Below are positions 51,023 through 60,644 of a stretch of 64,000 bases of DNA, piece by piece. Under the pieces are notes generated by a model that was not told the DNA's origin, did no database searches, and saw only the letters and a program-made list of their open reading frames with translations. The stretch spans positions 60,694 through 124,693 of the forward strand of contig NZ_LBDA02000052.1 of assembly GCF_000980885.2 (NCBI RefSeq), read 5' to 3'. This stretch comes from Streptomyces malaysiense. GTDB lineage: Bacteria > Actinomycetota > Actinomycetes > Streptomycetales > Streptomycetaceae. The stretch's first letter is position 1; each line of letters opens with the position of its first letter. The translations under genes and the position numbers were made by a program.

Positions 51023-52444
51023 TCATGGCAGGAGGCTGCCGGTGGCGAAGGGGAGCACGGCTCCGCCGGCGATGCCCAGCGCGAGGGAGACGGCGGCTGA
51101 GGCGTAGGCGGTGGCGGCGGCCCAGCGGCCGAGGACGGTCTGGGTGTCGGCCGGTGCGGGGGCGGTGGGGGTGAAGAGGGGAGCGAGCCAGCGCAGGTAG
51201 TAGAAGAGGGAGGCGACGGTGTTGGCGACGGCGAGGGCGGCGAGCCAGGTGTAGCCGCCGTCGATGGCGGCGCTGAAGATCTCCAGCTTGCCGAGGAAGA
51301 CACCGGTCGGCGGGGTGCCCACCAGGCCGAGGAGGCAGACGAGCAGGACGGCGGCGAGAGCGGGGCGGCGGCGGGAGAGGCCGCGGTAGTCGTCGAGGGT
51401 TCGGGCGTGCGGGAGTTCGGTGACGACGGCGAAGGCGCCGAGGTTGGTGGCGGCGTAGGCGGCCAGGTAGAACAGCAGGCTCTTTTGGGCGAGGTCGCTG
51501 CGGGTGGCGACGGCCAGGGCCATGAGGAGGTAGCCGACCTGGCTGATGGTGGAATAGGCGAGCAGGCGTTTGACGGAGGTCTGGAAGAACGCGGCGAGGT
51601 TGCCGAGGGTCATGGTGGCGGCGGCCAGGATCGCCAGGAGGAGCGGCCAGTTGACGCCGCTGGCGGGTAGTGCCTGGTGGAGCAGGCGGTAGCCGGCGAT
51701 GAGCGCGCCGGTCTTGGGCAGGGTGGTGACGTAGGCAGCGACGGGGGTGGGTGCGCCGTCGGTGACGTCGGGGACCCAGAAGTGCGCGGGGACGGCGCCG
51801 GCTTTGAACAGCAGCCCGACCAGTACGGCGACCAGGCCGACGGCGACCAGGCCGTAGGGTGCTGCGGGCAGGGCGGTGCGCAGGGCGCGGTAGACAGTGG
51901 TGTGGCCGGCGCCGTAGAGCAGGGCCGCGCCGGCGAGCATGGTTGTGCCGAGCAGGGCGCCCATCAGGTAGTACTTCAGGGCCGCTTCCGTGCCGCGGGC
52001 GTCCTTGGCGAAGGCGGCCAGGGCATAGGCGGGGATGGACGCGAGCAGGTACGCGGCGAACAGCATCAGCAGGTCGTTCGCACCGATGAGGGCGAGGGTG
52101 CCGGCGCCGGTCAGCAGGAGCAGGACCCAGTACTCGGTTTCGCGTTTGTGGCCGCGCACGGTCTCCACCGACATGGCGATGACCAGCAGCAGCGCGCCGA
52201 GAACGATGAGGCGACCTGCGTCGGTGGCGACGTCCACGGCGAACTGGCCGAAGAAGACCGTCTGTTCGCGGTCCGTGGCCATCGTGACCGCGGTCGCGAC
52301 CAGACCCGCGGCGCATGCCACGGCCGCCAGGGCGGCGATCAGCCACTGGCGGCGGCGCGGCAGCCAGGAACCGGCGAGCAGCCCGATCACGGCCGCGCCG
52401 GCCAGGGACAGTTCGGGGATGAGAGCGGTGAGGTTCTGGTTCAC
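51023..52444 (-). CDS. nuoN: NADH-quinone oxidoreductase subunit N
   Basis: GTG 52444 overlaps the nuoM stop (GTGA); the product has 473 residues with about 14 membrane helices. Antiporter landmarks are LLLTGAGTLALIGANDLLML, LLFKAGAVPAHFWVPDVTDG and LAAFFQTSVKRLLAYSTISQ, carrying the conserved Lys and Glu residues of the proton path. As a membrane-arm subunit it would translocate protons. It is the last gene of the minus-strand nuo-type operon. Confidence 0.95.
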   Translation of the reverse strand: MNQNLTALIPELSLAGAAVIGLLAGSWLPRRRQWLIAALAAVACAAGLVATAVTMATDREQTVFFGQFAVDVATDAGRLIVLGALLLVIAMSVETVRGHKRETEYWVLLLLTGAGTLALIGANDLLMLFAAYLLASIPAYALAAFAKDARGTEAALKYYLMGALLGTTMLAGAALLYGAGHTTVYRALRTALPAAPYGLVAVGLVAVLVGLLFKAGAVPAHFWVPDVTDGAPTPVAAYVTTLPKTGALIAGYRLLHQALPASGVNWPLLLAILAAATMTLGNLAAFFQTSVKRLLAYSTISQVGYLLMALAVATRSDLAQKSLLFYLAAYAATNLGAFAVVTELPHARTLDDYRGLSRRRPALAAVLLVCLLGLVGTPPTGVFLGKLEIFSAAIDGGYTWLAALAVANTVASLFYYLRWLAPLFTPTAPAPADTQTVLGRWAAATAYASAAVSLALGIAGGAVLPFATGSLLP

Positions 52445-53949
52445 CTGGCCACCAGCCCGATGACGGTGTGACCGGCGGGTTCGATGACGTCCAGCAGCCA
52501 CCGCGGTGCGACGCCGATGACGAGTGCGACGGCCAGCAGTGCCACCGTGGACATCGCTTCGCTGCCCTTCAGGTCGGCGATGCCACGGGTGGCGATGGTA
52601 CGCGGCAGCCGGGGGACGCCGAGGAACATGCCGCGCAGCGCCCGCAGGAACAGGGCGGCGGTGATCAGGATGCCGGTCACCGCGATGGCGGTGGCCACGG
52701 TCTGGGAGGCGAGGGAGCCGGTGAAGATCTGGAACTCGGCGATGAACCCGGAGAAGCCGGGGATGCCGAGGGAGGCGAAGGCGGCCACTGCGGTGACGGC
52801 GGCGAAGCGTGGGGTGTGGGCGGCCAGGCCGGAGTAGGCGTCGATGGCGTAGGTGCGGCCGCGGTCGTACAGGACACCGGTGAGCAGGAACAGAGCACCG
52901 GTGATCAGGCCGTGGCTGACCATCTGGGTGACGGCACCGGTCACCGCCAGGGAGCGGGTCTGGGCGTCGCTGCCGGCGAGGGTGCCGGCGGCGCCGACGG
53001 CGAGGATGATGTATCCCATGTGGTTGACCGACGTATAGGCGATCATGCGTTTGAAGTCGGTCTGGGCGAGGGCGACCAGTGCGCCGTAGACGACGGAGAC
53101 GGCGCCGACGACGACGATGGCCAGGGCGTAGCGACGCCAGCTGCCGGGCAGCAGGGGCATGGCGATGCGGACGAACCCGTAGGTGCCCATCTTCAGCAGG
53201 ACGCCGGCCAGGATCGCCGAGCCGGCGGCGGGGGCGTCGGTGTGGGCGGGCGGCAGCCAGGTGTGGAAGGGCACGGTCGGCGTTTTGACCGCCAGTCCCA
53301 CGCCGATGGCCAGCAGCACCAGGCCGGCATAGAGTCCTCGCCCGGCCAGCGGGTCGGCGCGGGTGAGGTCGACGATGTCGAAGGTGTGCGGGTCCGCGGC
53401 CAGATACAGGCCGATGAAGCCGAGCAGCAGGGCGAGGGAGCCGATGAAGGTGTAGAGGAAGAACTTCAGCGCTGCTGCGCGGGCGCGTTCGCCGTGGCCC
53501 CAGCCGGCGATGACGAAGAACATGCCGACGATGGAGAGGTCGAAGAAGACGAAGAACAGGATCAGGTCCAGGGCGACGAACAGGCCCAGGCTGACGGTCT
53601 GCAGGAACAGGAACAGGCACACGTACGAACGCACCCGGCGCCGCTCGCGCAGCGAGAACACGGCGACGGCCAGGAACAACAGGCAGCTCAGCGCGACCAG
53701 GGGCAGGGAGAGCCCGTCGACACCGACGTGGTAGCCGACCCCGGCGCTGGGAATCCAGCGCACCCGCTGCTGGTACTGGAGGCCGCCGCGGGAGTCGAAC
53801 GACGCCCACAAGGCGATCACGAGCGCCAGATCGGCGGTCGCGGTGGCGATCCACACCCGGCCGCAGGCACGGTCCGACAGCGCGCGTGAGGGCAGGAGCA
53901 GCAGCGCCGTGCACACGGCCAGCGGGAGGAAGACGACGACACTCAGCAC
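52441..53949 (-). CDS. nuoM: NADH-quinone oxidoreductase subunit M
   Basis: The 502-residue protein starts at GTG 53949, 6 bp after the nuoL stop. Family segments are HVGVDGLSLPLVALSCLLFL, VKTPTVPFHTWLPPAHTDAP and ALVALAQTDFKRMIAYTSVN, with the Lys of the broken helix and the membrane Glu region (FFDLSIVGMFFVIAGWG). In this last segment Asp stands where the common proton-path Glu is usual in NuoM, an observation to check by alignment. It would act as a proton pump in the membrane arm. Confidence 0.95.
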   Translation of the reverse strand: MLSVVVFLPLAVCTALLLLPSRALSDRACGRVWIATATADLALVIALWASFDSRGGLQYQQRVRWIPSAGVGYHVGVDGLSLPLVALSCLLFLAVAVFSLRERRRVRSYVCLFLFLQTVSLGLFVALDLILFFVFFDLSIVGMFFVIAGWGHGERARAAALKFFLYTFIGSLALLLGFIGLYLAADPHTFDIVDLTRADPLAGRGLYAGLVLLAIGVGLAVKTPTVPFHTWLPPAHTDAPAAGSAILAGVLLKMGTYGFVRIAMPLLPGSWRRYALAIVVVGAVSVVYGALVALAQTDFKRMIAYTSVNHMGYIILAVGAAGTLAGSDAQTRSLAVTGAVTQMVSHGLITGALFLLTGVLYDRGRTYAIDAYSGLAAHTPRFAAVTAVAAFASLGIPGFSGFIAEFQIFTGSLASQTVATAIAVTGILITAALFLRALRGMFLGVPRLPRTIATRGIADLKGSEAMSTVALLAVALVIGVAPRWLLDVIEPAGHTVIGLVAR

Positions 53950-53955
53950 AGGGGG

Positions 53956-55827
53956 TCACCTCACCAACAGCACGATCAGGATCAGCGCGCAGAAGCCGAC
54001 AGCGGCTTGGGCGTAGTACTGGTGCACCAGCCCGGTCTGCGGGCGGCGCGCCCACCGCCCGAGACCGCGCGCCCCGGAGGCGACAGCGCCGACGGCGGCG
54101 TCGATGCCGCCGTCGTCCAGGCGGCGTGCGAACCGGGCGGCGGCAAGGCCGGCTCGGGCCGACTGCCGGACCGCGCCGTCCACGACCCGGTCGTCGAAGA
54201 CGGCCAGGGCACGGGCCAGGGCCGGCACCGGACCGGCGACGAGCAGACGCGCGCCCCGCTCCAGGCCGAGCCAGCCCTTCGCCCAGCGCGCCACGGCCCC
54301 GGGTACGGGGGCAGGACGGGAGGAGTACCTCCAGGCCCACGTGGCGGCGGCGAGCGCCACGCCGGCCGACAGACCCAGCTCCCACGCCGTGGGCGACGGC
54401 TCGGCGGGGGTGCCGACCAGATGCCTGACCCAGGAGGCGGGACCGGGGAGAGCCAGGACGCCCAGCACCGCCGCGAGCCCCGTCAGCGCCCACAGAGGGA
54501 AGGACACGGGGCGCGGGACACGGCGGGTGCCGTGCCCCTCGGTGTCATACCCCGCCTCCGCGTCGGTGGGCAGGGGCCGGGTGACGTACCACAGGGCCTT
54601 GACGCTGTAGACGGCCGACACGGCCGCGGCGGCCAGCCCGACGGCGTACAGGCCGGAGTTCTCGGCGCGGGCGGCGGCGAGGACCTCGTCCTTGGCCGCC
54701 CACAGCGACAGCGGCGGCAGCCCCGCCAGCGTCAGGGTGCCGACGGCGAAGGCGGCGCCGACCATGCGGTAGCGGCGGGCGGCGCCGCGCAGGGCGGGCA
54801 GTTGCTTGGTGCCCAGCGCGGTCAGCCACGCCCCGGCGGCCAGGAACAGTGCCGACTTCGTGGCGGCGTGCGCGACGAGCTGGGTGAGGCCGCCGGCCAC
54901 GCCGCCGCTTCCGGCCGCCAGGACCATGAACCCGATCTGCGCCGAGGTGGAGGCCGCGAGCAGTTGTTTCAGGTCGCTCTGGGCGATGGCCACGATCCCC
55001 AGGGCAAGCGCGGTGAGCGCGCCGGTCCAGGCCACGAGCGGGCCTGCCCATGTGGCGGCGGCCAGCAGCGGGTGCAGCCGCAGCAGCAGGTAGGCGCCGG
55101 CGGCGACCATGGTCGCCGAGTGCAGCAGCGCCGAGACCGGGCTCGGGCCCAGCATGGCCCTGGACAGCCAGAAGGAGAACGGCAACTGCGCGGACTTGCC
55201 CAGCGCCGCGGCCACGGCTCCCGCGGTGACCACGTTCAGCCACGGCGGGGCCGCGTGCGGCAGCGCGTCCAGGCGCAGCGACCCGATGCCGCCCGCGAGC
55301 GCGGCCCCGGCCGCGAGGTACAGGCCGAGGTCGGCGGTCCGCGTGGTGAGGAAGGCGACGTCGGCCGCGCGCACCCGTTCCGGCTGCTGCCACCAGTAGC
55401 CGATCAGCGCCCAGCTGGTGGCGCCCATGGCCTCCCAGGCCATCAGCAGCAGCGGCAGCGTGGTCGCCGTGACGGTGACGAACATGGCTCCGGCGAAGAG
55501 CAGCATCAGTCCGAAGAACCGACCCCGGTTCTCGCCTTGGCCGAACTCCCCGGTGGAGAACAGCACCACTCCCAGGGTGACCGCGGCGACGGTGATCACC
55601 ATGACGGCGGACAGGCCGTCCACCGCGAGCCCTGCTCGCATCCCGGTGAACAGCGGCGCGCTCGCCTCGGGTCGTGCGACCGCGGCGGTCACGGCCAGGC
55701 CCAGCGTCGCCAGGGCCGCCGCCACCGCGAGGAGGGGGGCCGGCCGGTTGGCGCTTCGGCCCGCGAGGCAGAGGGCGGCCCCTGTGCCCAGGGGCACGGA
55801 GATCAGCGGCCACAGCAGCACGTTCAC
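53956..55827 (-). CDS. nuoL: NADH-quinone oxidoreductase subunit L
   Basis: GTG 55827 overlaps the nuoK stop. The 623-residue protein has the antiporter core: LLLMAWEAMGATSWALIGYW, GKSAQLPFSFWLSRAMLGPS and SDLKQLLAASTSAQIGFMVL. The usual core signature HTWLPDAM is replaced by SFWLSRAM. A long lateral C-terminal extension ends in GLVHQYYAQAAVGFCALILI. It pumps protons at the distal end of the membrane arm. It belongs to the coupled operon nuoA to nuoN. Confidence 0.93.
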   Translation of the reverse strand: MNVLLWPLISVPLGTGAALCLAGRSANRPAPLLAVAAALATLGLAVTAAVARPEASAPLFTGMRAGLAVDGLSAVMVITVAAVTLGVVLFSTGEFGQGENRGRFFGLMLLFAGAMFVTVTATTLPLLLMAWEAMGATSWALIGYWWQQPERVRAADVAFLTTRTADLGLYLAAGAALAGGIGSLRLDALPHAAPPWLNVVTAGAVAAALGKSAQLPFSFWLSRAMLGPSPVSALLHSATMVAAGAYLLLRLHPLLAAATWAGPLVAWTGALTALALGIVAIAQSDLKQLLAASTSAQIGFMVLAAGSGGVAGGLTQLVAHAATKSALFLAAGAWLTALGTKQLPALRGAARRYRMVGAAFAVGTLTLAGLPPLSLWAAKDEVLAAARAENSGLYAVGLAAAAVSAVYSVKALWYVTRPLPTDAEAGYDTEGHGTRRVPRPVSFPLWALTGLAAVLGVLALPGPASWVRHLVGTPAEPSPTAWELGLSAGVALAAATWAWRYSSRPAPVPGAVARWAKGWLGLERGARLLVAGPVPALARALAVFDDRVVDGAVRQSARAGLAAARFARRLDDGGIDAAVGAVASGARGLGRWARRPQTGLVHQYYAQAAVGFCALILIVLLVR

Positions 55828-56129
55828 CCTTTCAGGCACTCGGCCATGTCGGTCATGTCGACCTGCCGGGCCCGGTAGATCGCCGTGGTGACGGCGAAGC
55901 CCATGGCCATTTCCACCGCCATCGCCACCACAGCGGCCACGACGATCACCTGCCCGCTCGGTGCGTCGGGGGCGAGGAAGTGCCAGAAGCACGCGGCGGC
56001 GACGATGATCCCGCCGATCATCAGCTCGATCCCCATCATGATCATCACAATGGACTGCTGGGACAGTGCGCCGAACAGGCCGATGCAGAACAGACCGGCG
56101 GCCAGTACCAGGATCAGCTCGAAGGTCAT
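55824..56129 (-). CDS. nuoK: NADH-quinone oxidoreductase subunit K
   Basis: The 101-residue protein has three membrane helices and the conserved Glu residues in MMGIELMIGGIIVAA and VAMAVEMAMGFAVTTAIYRA. It overlaps nuoJ and nuoL by 4 nt each (ATGA/GTGA). It is part of the proton pathway next to subunits J and H. Confidence 0.95.
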   Translation of the reverse strand: MTFELILVLAAGLFCIGLFGALSQQSIVMIMMGIELMIGGIIVAAACFWHFLAPDAPSGQVIVVAAVVAMAVEMAMGFAVTTAIYRARQVDMTDMAECLKG

Positions 56130-56695
56130 CGGCCCACCCCTCCGCCGGCCGGGTCGTTCGCGGGCCGCTGGTCGAGCCCGTCGCCGAAGCGGTCGTAGCG
56201 GCCTCGGTGGGTGGCCAGCACGGTGGCCCCGACCATGGTGGCCAGCAGCACGAACCCCAGCGTCACCATGGTCAGCATCTGGCGACCCATCAGCGACATG
56301 CCGACCTGGAAGGTGGTGTCCTTCGGCCGGGCACCGGTCCTGCGTGGCCAGGACACGCCGAAGATGCCGACGACCAGGGCGGCGAACGCGACCGCGCTGA
56401 TGACCAGGGAGCCGCGCTTGTTGTGCAGCATCGACATCGGCATCAGACCGGCCGGATTCATCATGTAGGCGATCATGAACACGGCCATGATCACCATCTC
56501 CATGACCATCATCAGCACGATCACCACTCCCAGATACGGCAGCCCCAGCACGGTCACCATGCCACCGGCGCAGGCCAGGGACGCCAGCAGCGAGAAGGTG
56601 ACGCGGGCCATCGAGTCGAGGGTGAACACCAGCACGCCGCCGGTCAGGGCGAGCGCGCCCAGCACCCCCAGCAGCAGGAGGTCGGTCGTAGTCAT
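56126..56695 (-). CDS. nuoJ: NADH-quinone oxidoreductase subunit J
   Basis: The 189-residue protein has five membrane helices. Helix 3 has the pi-bulge type sequence LPYLGVVIVLMMVMEMVIMA seen in NuoJ, although the usual Tyr/Gly pattern is altered and Met-rich. The Met-rich stretch (MMVMEMVIMAVFMIAYMMNP) is unusually dense. It lies 19 bp after nuoH. Confidence 0.9.
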   Translation of the reverse strand: MTTTDLLLLGVLGALALTGGVLVFTLDSMARVTFSLLASLACAGGMVTVLGLPYLGVVIVLMMVMEMVIMAVFMIAYMMNPAGLMPMSMLHNKRGSLVISAVAFAALVVGIFGVSWPRRTGARPKDTTFQVGMSLMGRQMLTMVTLGFVLLATMVGATVLATHRGRYDRFGDGLDQRPANDPAGGGVGR

Positions 56696-56714
56696 GGTGT
56701 GATCCCCTCGCTCG

Positions 56715-57644
56715 TCATCGGTTCAGGTCCACCAGGGCCGGGACGAGCACCTGCACGATCGTCAGCGGAATGAGCACCACCCAGGCGAACTCCACATACC
56801 GGTCGGCCCGGATCATCGGCAGCCGCCGCAGCGCCAGCACCAGCGCGGCCAGCACCAGCAGCGTCTTGACCGCCTGCCAGGCCCAGGCCGGCATCCCCGG
56901 ACCGGCGCCGCCGCCCAGGAACAGCGGTACGGCCATCGCCGCCCCCGCGGCCAGCCACAGCCACCGCCCGGCCCGCAACACCAACCGGTCCGCCCCGGAG
57001 GTCTCGCTCATCACCCCGCCGGCGAGGTCGCGGCCGGCCGGGTAGGCGAACGGCCCGAGAAAGCTGAAGGCGAGCACCCCGGCCAGGTAGACGATGAACG
57101 CGACCGGCATCCACACCGCGTACCACAGGCCCTGCTGGGAGGTGGCGATGTCGCCCACCCGCAGGGACTGCGCCCCGGTCGCGGCCGAGATCAGCGCGAA
57201 CATCAGCGGCAGTTCGTAGGCCAGCCCCTGGGCCAGGAACCGGTAGCCGCCGACCAGGGGGAAGGCCGCGTCGGGGCCCCACCCGGCCAGCCACAGCCCG
57301 GCCCAGGTCAGCACCTCCATGGCGTTGAACCACACCACCCCGACCGACAGGTCGGCCACCGTCACGCCACCGAACGGGATCACCAGCGTGGACAGCACCG
57401 CCGCCACCGGCACGGTGATCACACCGGCCCGCCACAGGAGCACATCCGGGGCCGGCAGGCGGCGCGGCTGTGCCAGCAGCGCCCGCGGCACACCGGTAAA
57501 CGGCCGCACCATGGCGGCAGGGCCGACGGGCCGGCCCGCGTCCCGGGCCGCGAGCACCGCATGGCCGGCCGCCGCCAGCCCGGCCAGCGCGAGCAGCATC
57601 GCGGGTGCCGCCAGCAGCGTCCACCACGCCCCTGCCTCAGTCAT
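56715..57644 (-). CDS. nuoH: NADH-quinone oxidoreductase subunit H
   Basis: ATG 57644 lies inside the end of the upstream hybrid gene (8-bp overlap). The 309-residue protein has eight membrane helices. The quinone-cavity loops appear as AQGLAYELPLMFALISAATG, where Glu is conserved, and FAYPAGRDLAGGVMSETSGA. It joins the membrane arm to the peripheral arm in complex I; here the partner arm genes are absent except for the hybrid protein. Confidence 0.92.
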   Translation of the reverse strand: MTEAGAWWTLLAAPAMLLALAGLAAAGHAVLAARDAGRPVGPAAMVRPFTGVPRALLAQPRRLPAPDVLLWRAGVITVPVAAVLSTLVIPFGGVTVADLSVGVVWFNAMEVLTWAGLWLAGWGPDAAFPLVGGYRFLAQGLAYELPLMFALISAATGAQSLRVGDIATSQQGLWYAVWMPVAFIVYLAGVLAFSFLGPFAYPAGRDLAGGVMSETSGADRLVLRAGRWLWLAAGAAMAVPLFLGGGAGPGMPAWAWQAVKTLLVLAALVLALRRLPMIRADRYVEFAWVVLIPLTIVQVLVPALVDLNR

Positions 57645-59085
57645 GGGCCCCCACCGTGCCTCGTGCCGCGGCGAGTTCGTCCGGGTCCGGGTCGAGGCTG
57701 GCCACGATGAGGCGGGCGGCGGCCAGTTCCGCACCCGTCAGCAGATTCGGCAGCAGCGCGATCAGGGCGGCCGACGGCGGGTCATCGTCCCTCCAGCAGC
57801 CGCGGGGGCTTTCGTCCACCGCCGGTCGAAGCGGTGACGGCCCCTCCAGCCGCCCCACATCGCGGCGGATGTCGGCAAGCCACTGCCGGTATCGATCGGT
57901 CACGTCCCCGCCGGCCCGCGCCGCCGGCCCGCTCACCCCGGCCTCGCGCGCCTCTTCCGTACTCACCTGGCCGATCCCGCGGGTCATCCAGGCCAACGTC
58001 CGCGACCGGCCGACCCGGCGGGCGAAACGCTCCAGCCGGGGCGCGACCGACGCGCCGGGCGCGCCGTCGAGCAGGTCGTCGCGCAGCCGCTTCGCCACGA
58101 TCGCCTCGGCGGGCCAGCCGGCCACCGACAGCAGCCGGGCCAGACTGTCCAGGTGCGCGGCCGCCCGCCGCCGGGCCGCCTCACCCACACCCACCGGCTC
58201 ACCCGCCGCGGCACGCAGCCACGGCTGCACCCAGAACGCTTCCCTTCCCGTGATGTCGGACCACGGCGGCTCCTCGACCTCGGCTTCCCGCACGACATCG
58301 CCCTGCAACGTCACACGGACGGTCAGTCCGGCCGGCCAGTCGGCAAGCAACGGCCCCAACGGCACGTGCAGCTGGTCGAGCGTCAGGCCGTCACGGTCCT
58401 CACCCTGGTCGGCCATCGGCAGTCCGCCCGGCATCTCCATGCCACCGCCGCCGTGACCGCCGTGCCCCTCGTGACCGCCGTGCCCCTCGTGACCGCCGTG
58501 CCCCTCGTGGCCGGCGTGGCCCCGGCCGGTCCCGCCGTTGCCGCCGTCGTGGCCCTCAGGGCCGTCGTGGTGGTCCTGAGGGCCGGCCTGGCTGTCCCCG
58601 TGCCGCGCTTCTGCGGCATGGTGATGGTCGCCGTCCCCGTCGTCGTGCGAACCGCCGTTGCCGGCGTGCCCCTCGCCGTGGTCTTCACCACCGCGAGGCT
58701 CCTGGTGGTGCGGGCCGCCGGCATCGCCGCCCCGTGTCGTCCTGCCGGGTTCTTCGGCCCGCGGACGCTGATCAGCGCGCGAGCCGAGGCGGGCCTGTCC
58801 GGTCTCCAGCGCGGGCTCGACACCACCGGCGCCGGGGGCGTGGACGAGGGCGCGGGGCGCCGGCAGGTCCTGCCACAGCCGGTTCACCGCCGCACGCAGG
58901 TCCGGGCAGTCCGGCCCGGCGACGAGCAGCACATCCGCCTGCGCCGGGGTGGCGGCCAGCGGCCAGTCCCGCAGCCGCAGCACGCGCTCGGCTTCCAGCC
59001 GGGCAGCCGTTCCACCCGGCAGAGTGGCCAGCAGCACATGAGGCCGGGCGGCGGCGGCGCGCAGGACGAGGCCGGTCACGTCCAC
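57637..59085 (-). CDS. hybrid NuoB-like/NuoCD-like protein with His-rich linker
   Basis: GTG 59085 overlaps the end of nuoA by 10 bp, giving 482 residues. The N-terminal part (about 1-100) resembles NuoB (RPHVLLATLPGGTAARLEAE, QADVLLVAGPDCPDLRAAVN) but has a single Cys, so it cannot hold cluster N2. Residues about 145-220 are His/Gly/Asp-rich, with repeats of GHEGHG ending in MEMPGGLPMADQGEDRDGL. The C-terminal part (from LDQLHVPLGPLLADWPAGLT) resembles NuoC/D-related proteins. It occupies the place of nuoB-C-D in the operon and may dock another redox partner or metal. Confidence 0.75.
   Translation of the reverse strand: MDVTGLVLRAAAARPHVLLATLPGGTAARLEAERVLRLRDWPLAATPAQADVLLVAGPDCPDLRAAVNRLWQDLPAPRALVHAPGAGGVEPALETGQARLGSRADQRPRAEEPGRTTRGGDAGGPHHQEPRGGEDHGEGHAGNGGSHDDGDGDHHHAAEARHGDSQAGPQDHHDGPEGHDGGNGGTGRGHAGHEGHGGHEGHGGHEGHGGHGGGGMEMPGGLPMADQGEDRDGLTLDQLHVPLGPLLADWPAGLTVRVTLQGDVVREAEVEEPPWSDITGREAFWVQPWLRAAAGEPVGVGEAARRRAAAHLDSLARLLSVAGWPAEAIVAKRLRDDLLDGAPGASVAPRLERFARRVGRSRTLAWMTRGIGQVSTEEAREAGVSGPAARAGGDVTDRYRQWLADIRRDVGRLEGPSPLRPAVDESPRGCWRDDDPPSAALIALLPNLLTGAELAAARLIVASLDPDPDELAAARGTVGAHD
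58453..58506. repeat. three 18-bp tandem repeats coding for the His-rich linker
   Basis: GTGACCGCCGTGCCCCTC occurs three times in perfect tandem (58453, 58471, 58489) with a partial fourth. On the coding strand it encodes EGHGGH units, so the linker can lengthen or shorten by slippage without a frameshift. Confidence 0.9.
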
Positions 59086-59426
59086 CGCAGCGCACCCTCC
59101 CGCCAGGCATGGACGACCCCGGCCAGCAGAACCCCCAGGAAGACGAACATCTCGATCACTGCGCCGGGCCCCACGGCGGGGATCACCCGCGTCCACGGAT
59201 ACATGAACACCATCTCCATGTCGAAGGCCAGGAACAGCATCGTCACGGTGTACCAGCGCACGTGGAAGCGGCTCACCGCGTGCTCGACCGGCTCCAGCCC
59301 CGACCCGAACGGCGCTGCGGCCACCGGGTCAGCGGACAGGCGCAACGCCCAGGCCGCCCCGTAGACGCCGGCGACGGCCAACGCGGCCACTCCCAGCAGC
59401 GACAGCGCCGCCGTGCTGCCGCTCAT
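59076..59426 (-). CDS. nuoA: NADH-quinone oxidoreductase subunit A
   Basis: The 116-residue protein has three membrane helices and the typical NuoA motifs VSRFHVRWYTVTMLFLAFDM and EMVFMYPWTRVIPAVG (Asp and Glu conserved). It is the first gene of the operon and overlaps the hybrid gene by 10 bp. The promoter should lie above 59426. Confidence 0.93.
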   Translation of the reverse strand: MSGSTAALSLLGVAALAVAGVYGAAWALRLSADPVAAAPFGSGLEPVEHAVSRFHVRWYTVTMLFLAFDMEMVFMYPWTRVIPAVGPGAVIEMFVFLGVLLAGVVHAWREGALRWT

Positions 59427-60644
59427 CCCGTCTCACCGCCCTGACAGGCAACCGGAAGACACCCTTGGTCTCGCCCGGTGGAAAGCCCACGGCGCAGCGC
59501 ATCATCGGTGGTGGCGGCCTGGGCGGCCATCTCCGTGCTCCTCTCTGCCGGCGTCCGGCCGGTCACGGACCCCCGGGGGCATGCGCAACCAGGAGCCGGC
59601 TGGATGTTCCCTGTGAGGATTGCGGCTCCGGGCCGCCGACAGGGGCGTGGCGCGCCGCAGGCCGGAGAAGGTTTCCGCTGTGGACCGACTCGGCGCGGAT
59701 CGGTTCGTACACGAGGGATGACCTCCGGCTCTCCGACAGGAAGCCGTCCTGGCTCGGATTTGACACGAAGCTGTCTCTGGTCGTGGACGGCGGCCGGCCG
59801 GGGGAAGCCGATGTCCTCGAGCCCGTGCACGTCGATGGCGTGGAGCGAGCCGTGGCGTCCCTGTGCATCGGCATCGCACGGTGGTACCGGATGGAAGTCG
59901 CGGATCCACCCGAGGTGCTCGGCGAGGACTACGCCGACTTCGCCCCGTGGATGGCGGGCGCGGTACGGGACGCGGGGGGCCGGCGCACGAGGGCCGGAGG
60001 TCACTTCGGCCGAGCCGCGCACCGAGGGGCCGGAGGGCGGAAACGGCGAGTCCGTGAACACCGAGGAGATAGTGGCGGGGCGTCGGCCCGGCGGTCTGCC
60101 TGCCCGATGGCGTCCCGGACACGCCGACCGGTGGTGTCCCATGGGCCCTCGGACGTGACGTCCGTCCGATCCGACGGGAACCGGCCGGCGGCTGGGCCCC
60201 GGAGAGGACCCGGCCCCGAGCGGTTCGACAGGTGTCCGGTCAGCCGCGCAGGACCTGGACCGCGGCTCCCGGCCGCTCGCCGAAGCCGGGGCCGCGGCCC
60301 GGAAGTTGCCGATCGCCCGCTCGGCGAAGTCGTCGCGCGGCCCTGTGGCGGTGAAGCCCGCCAGGCTGTCGATCGGACGGCCCTGCTCGGCCTCGGACAT
60401 CAGGCGGAACAGGTCGCCGGCGGTGTGCTCGTCCCACTCCGCGCCGGTCTCCGCGCCGGCCTCGGCCTCGACGGGTTCCTGGAGCGTCCGCTCCGCCGCC
60501 GGGCGGACGAGTCCGCGACCCTCCGATGAAGGCGGTGACTCCTATGGGCGGAGCAGGTCACCCCGGGACAGTGCGACCACGCACCCCCTGGTTGAACCGG
60601 CTGTTCACCAGGGGGCGGTGCGGGGCGCGGCATCTGGGGTCGTG
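59427..60644. other. 1.2-kb stretch with decayed coding remnants
   Basis: No complete gene is supported. On the plus strand, about 59684-59990 reads protein-like (LVVDGGRPGEADVLEPVHVD, VASLCIGIARWYRMEVADPP, GEDYADFAPWMAGAVRDAGG) but has no convincing start or end. On the minus strand, about 60530-60170 reads EWDEHTAGDLFRLMSEAEQG and SLAGFTATGPRDDFAERAIG, again without flanks. Both look like pieces of genuine proteins of unknown family. The promoter of the nuo operon is expected in the first 100 bp. Confidence 0.4.

Noticed and set aside
59465..60529. 354-codon plus-strand gene
   Set aside because: Only about 100 codons in its middle are protein-like; the flanks are GC-driven and no start is credible, so it is listed as decayed sequence.
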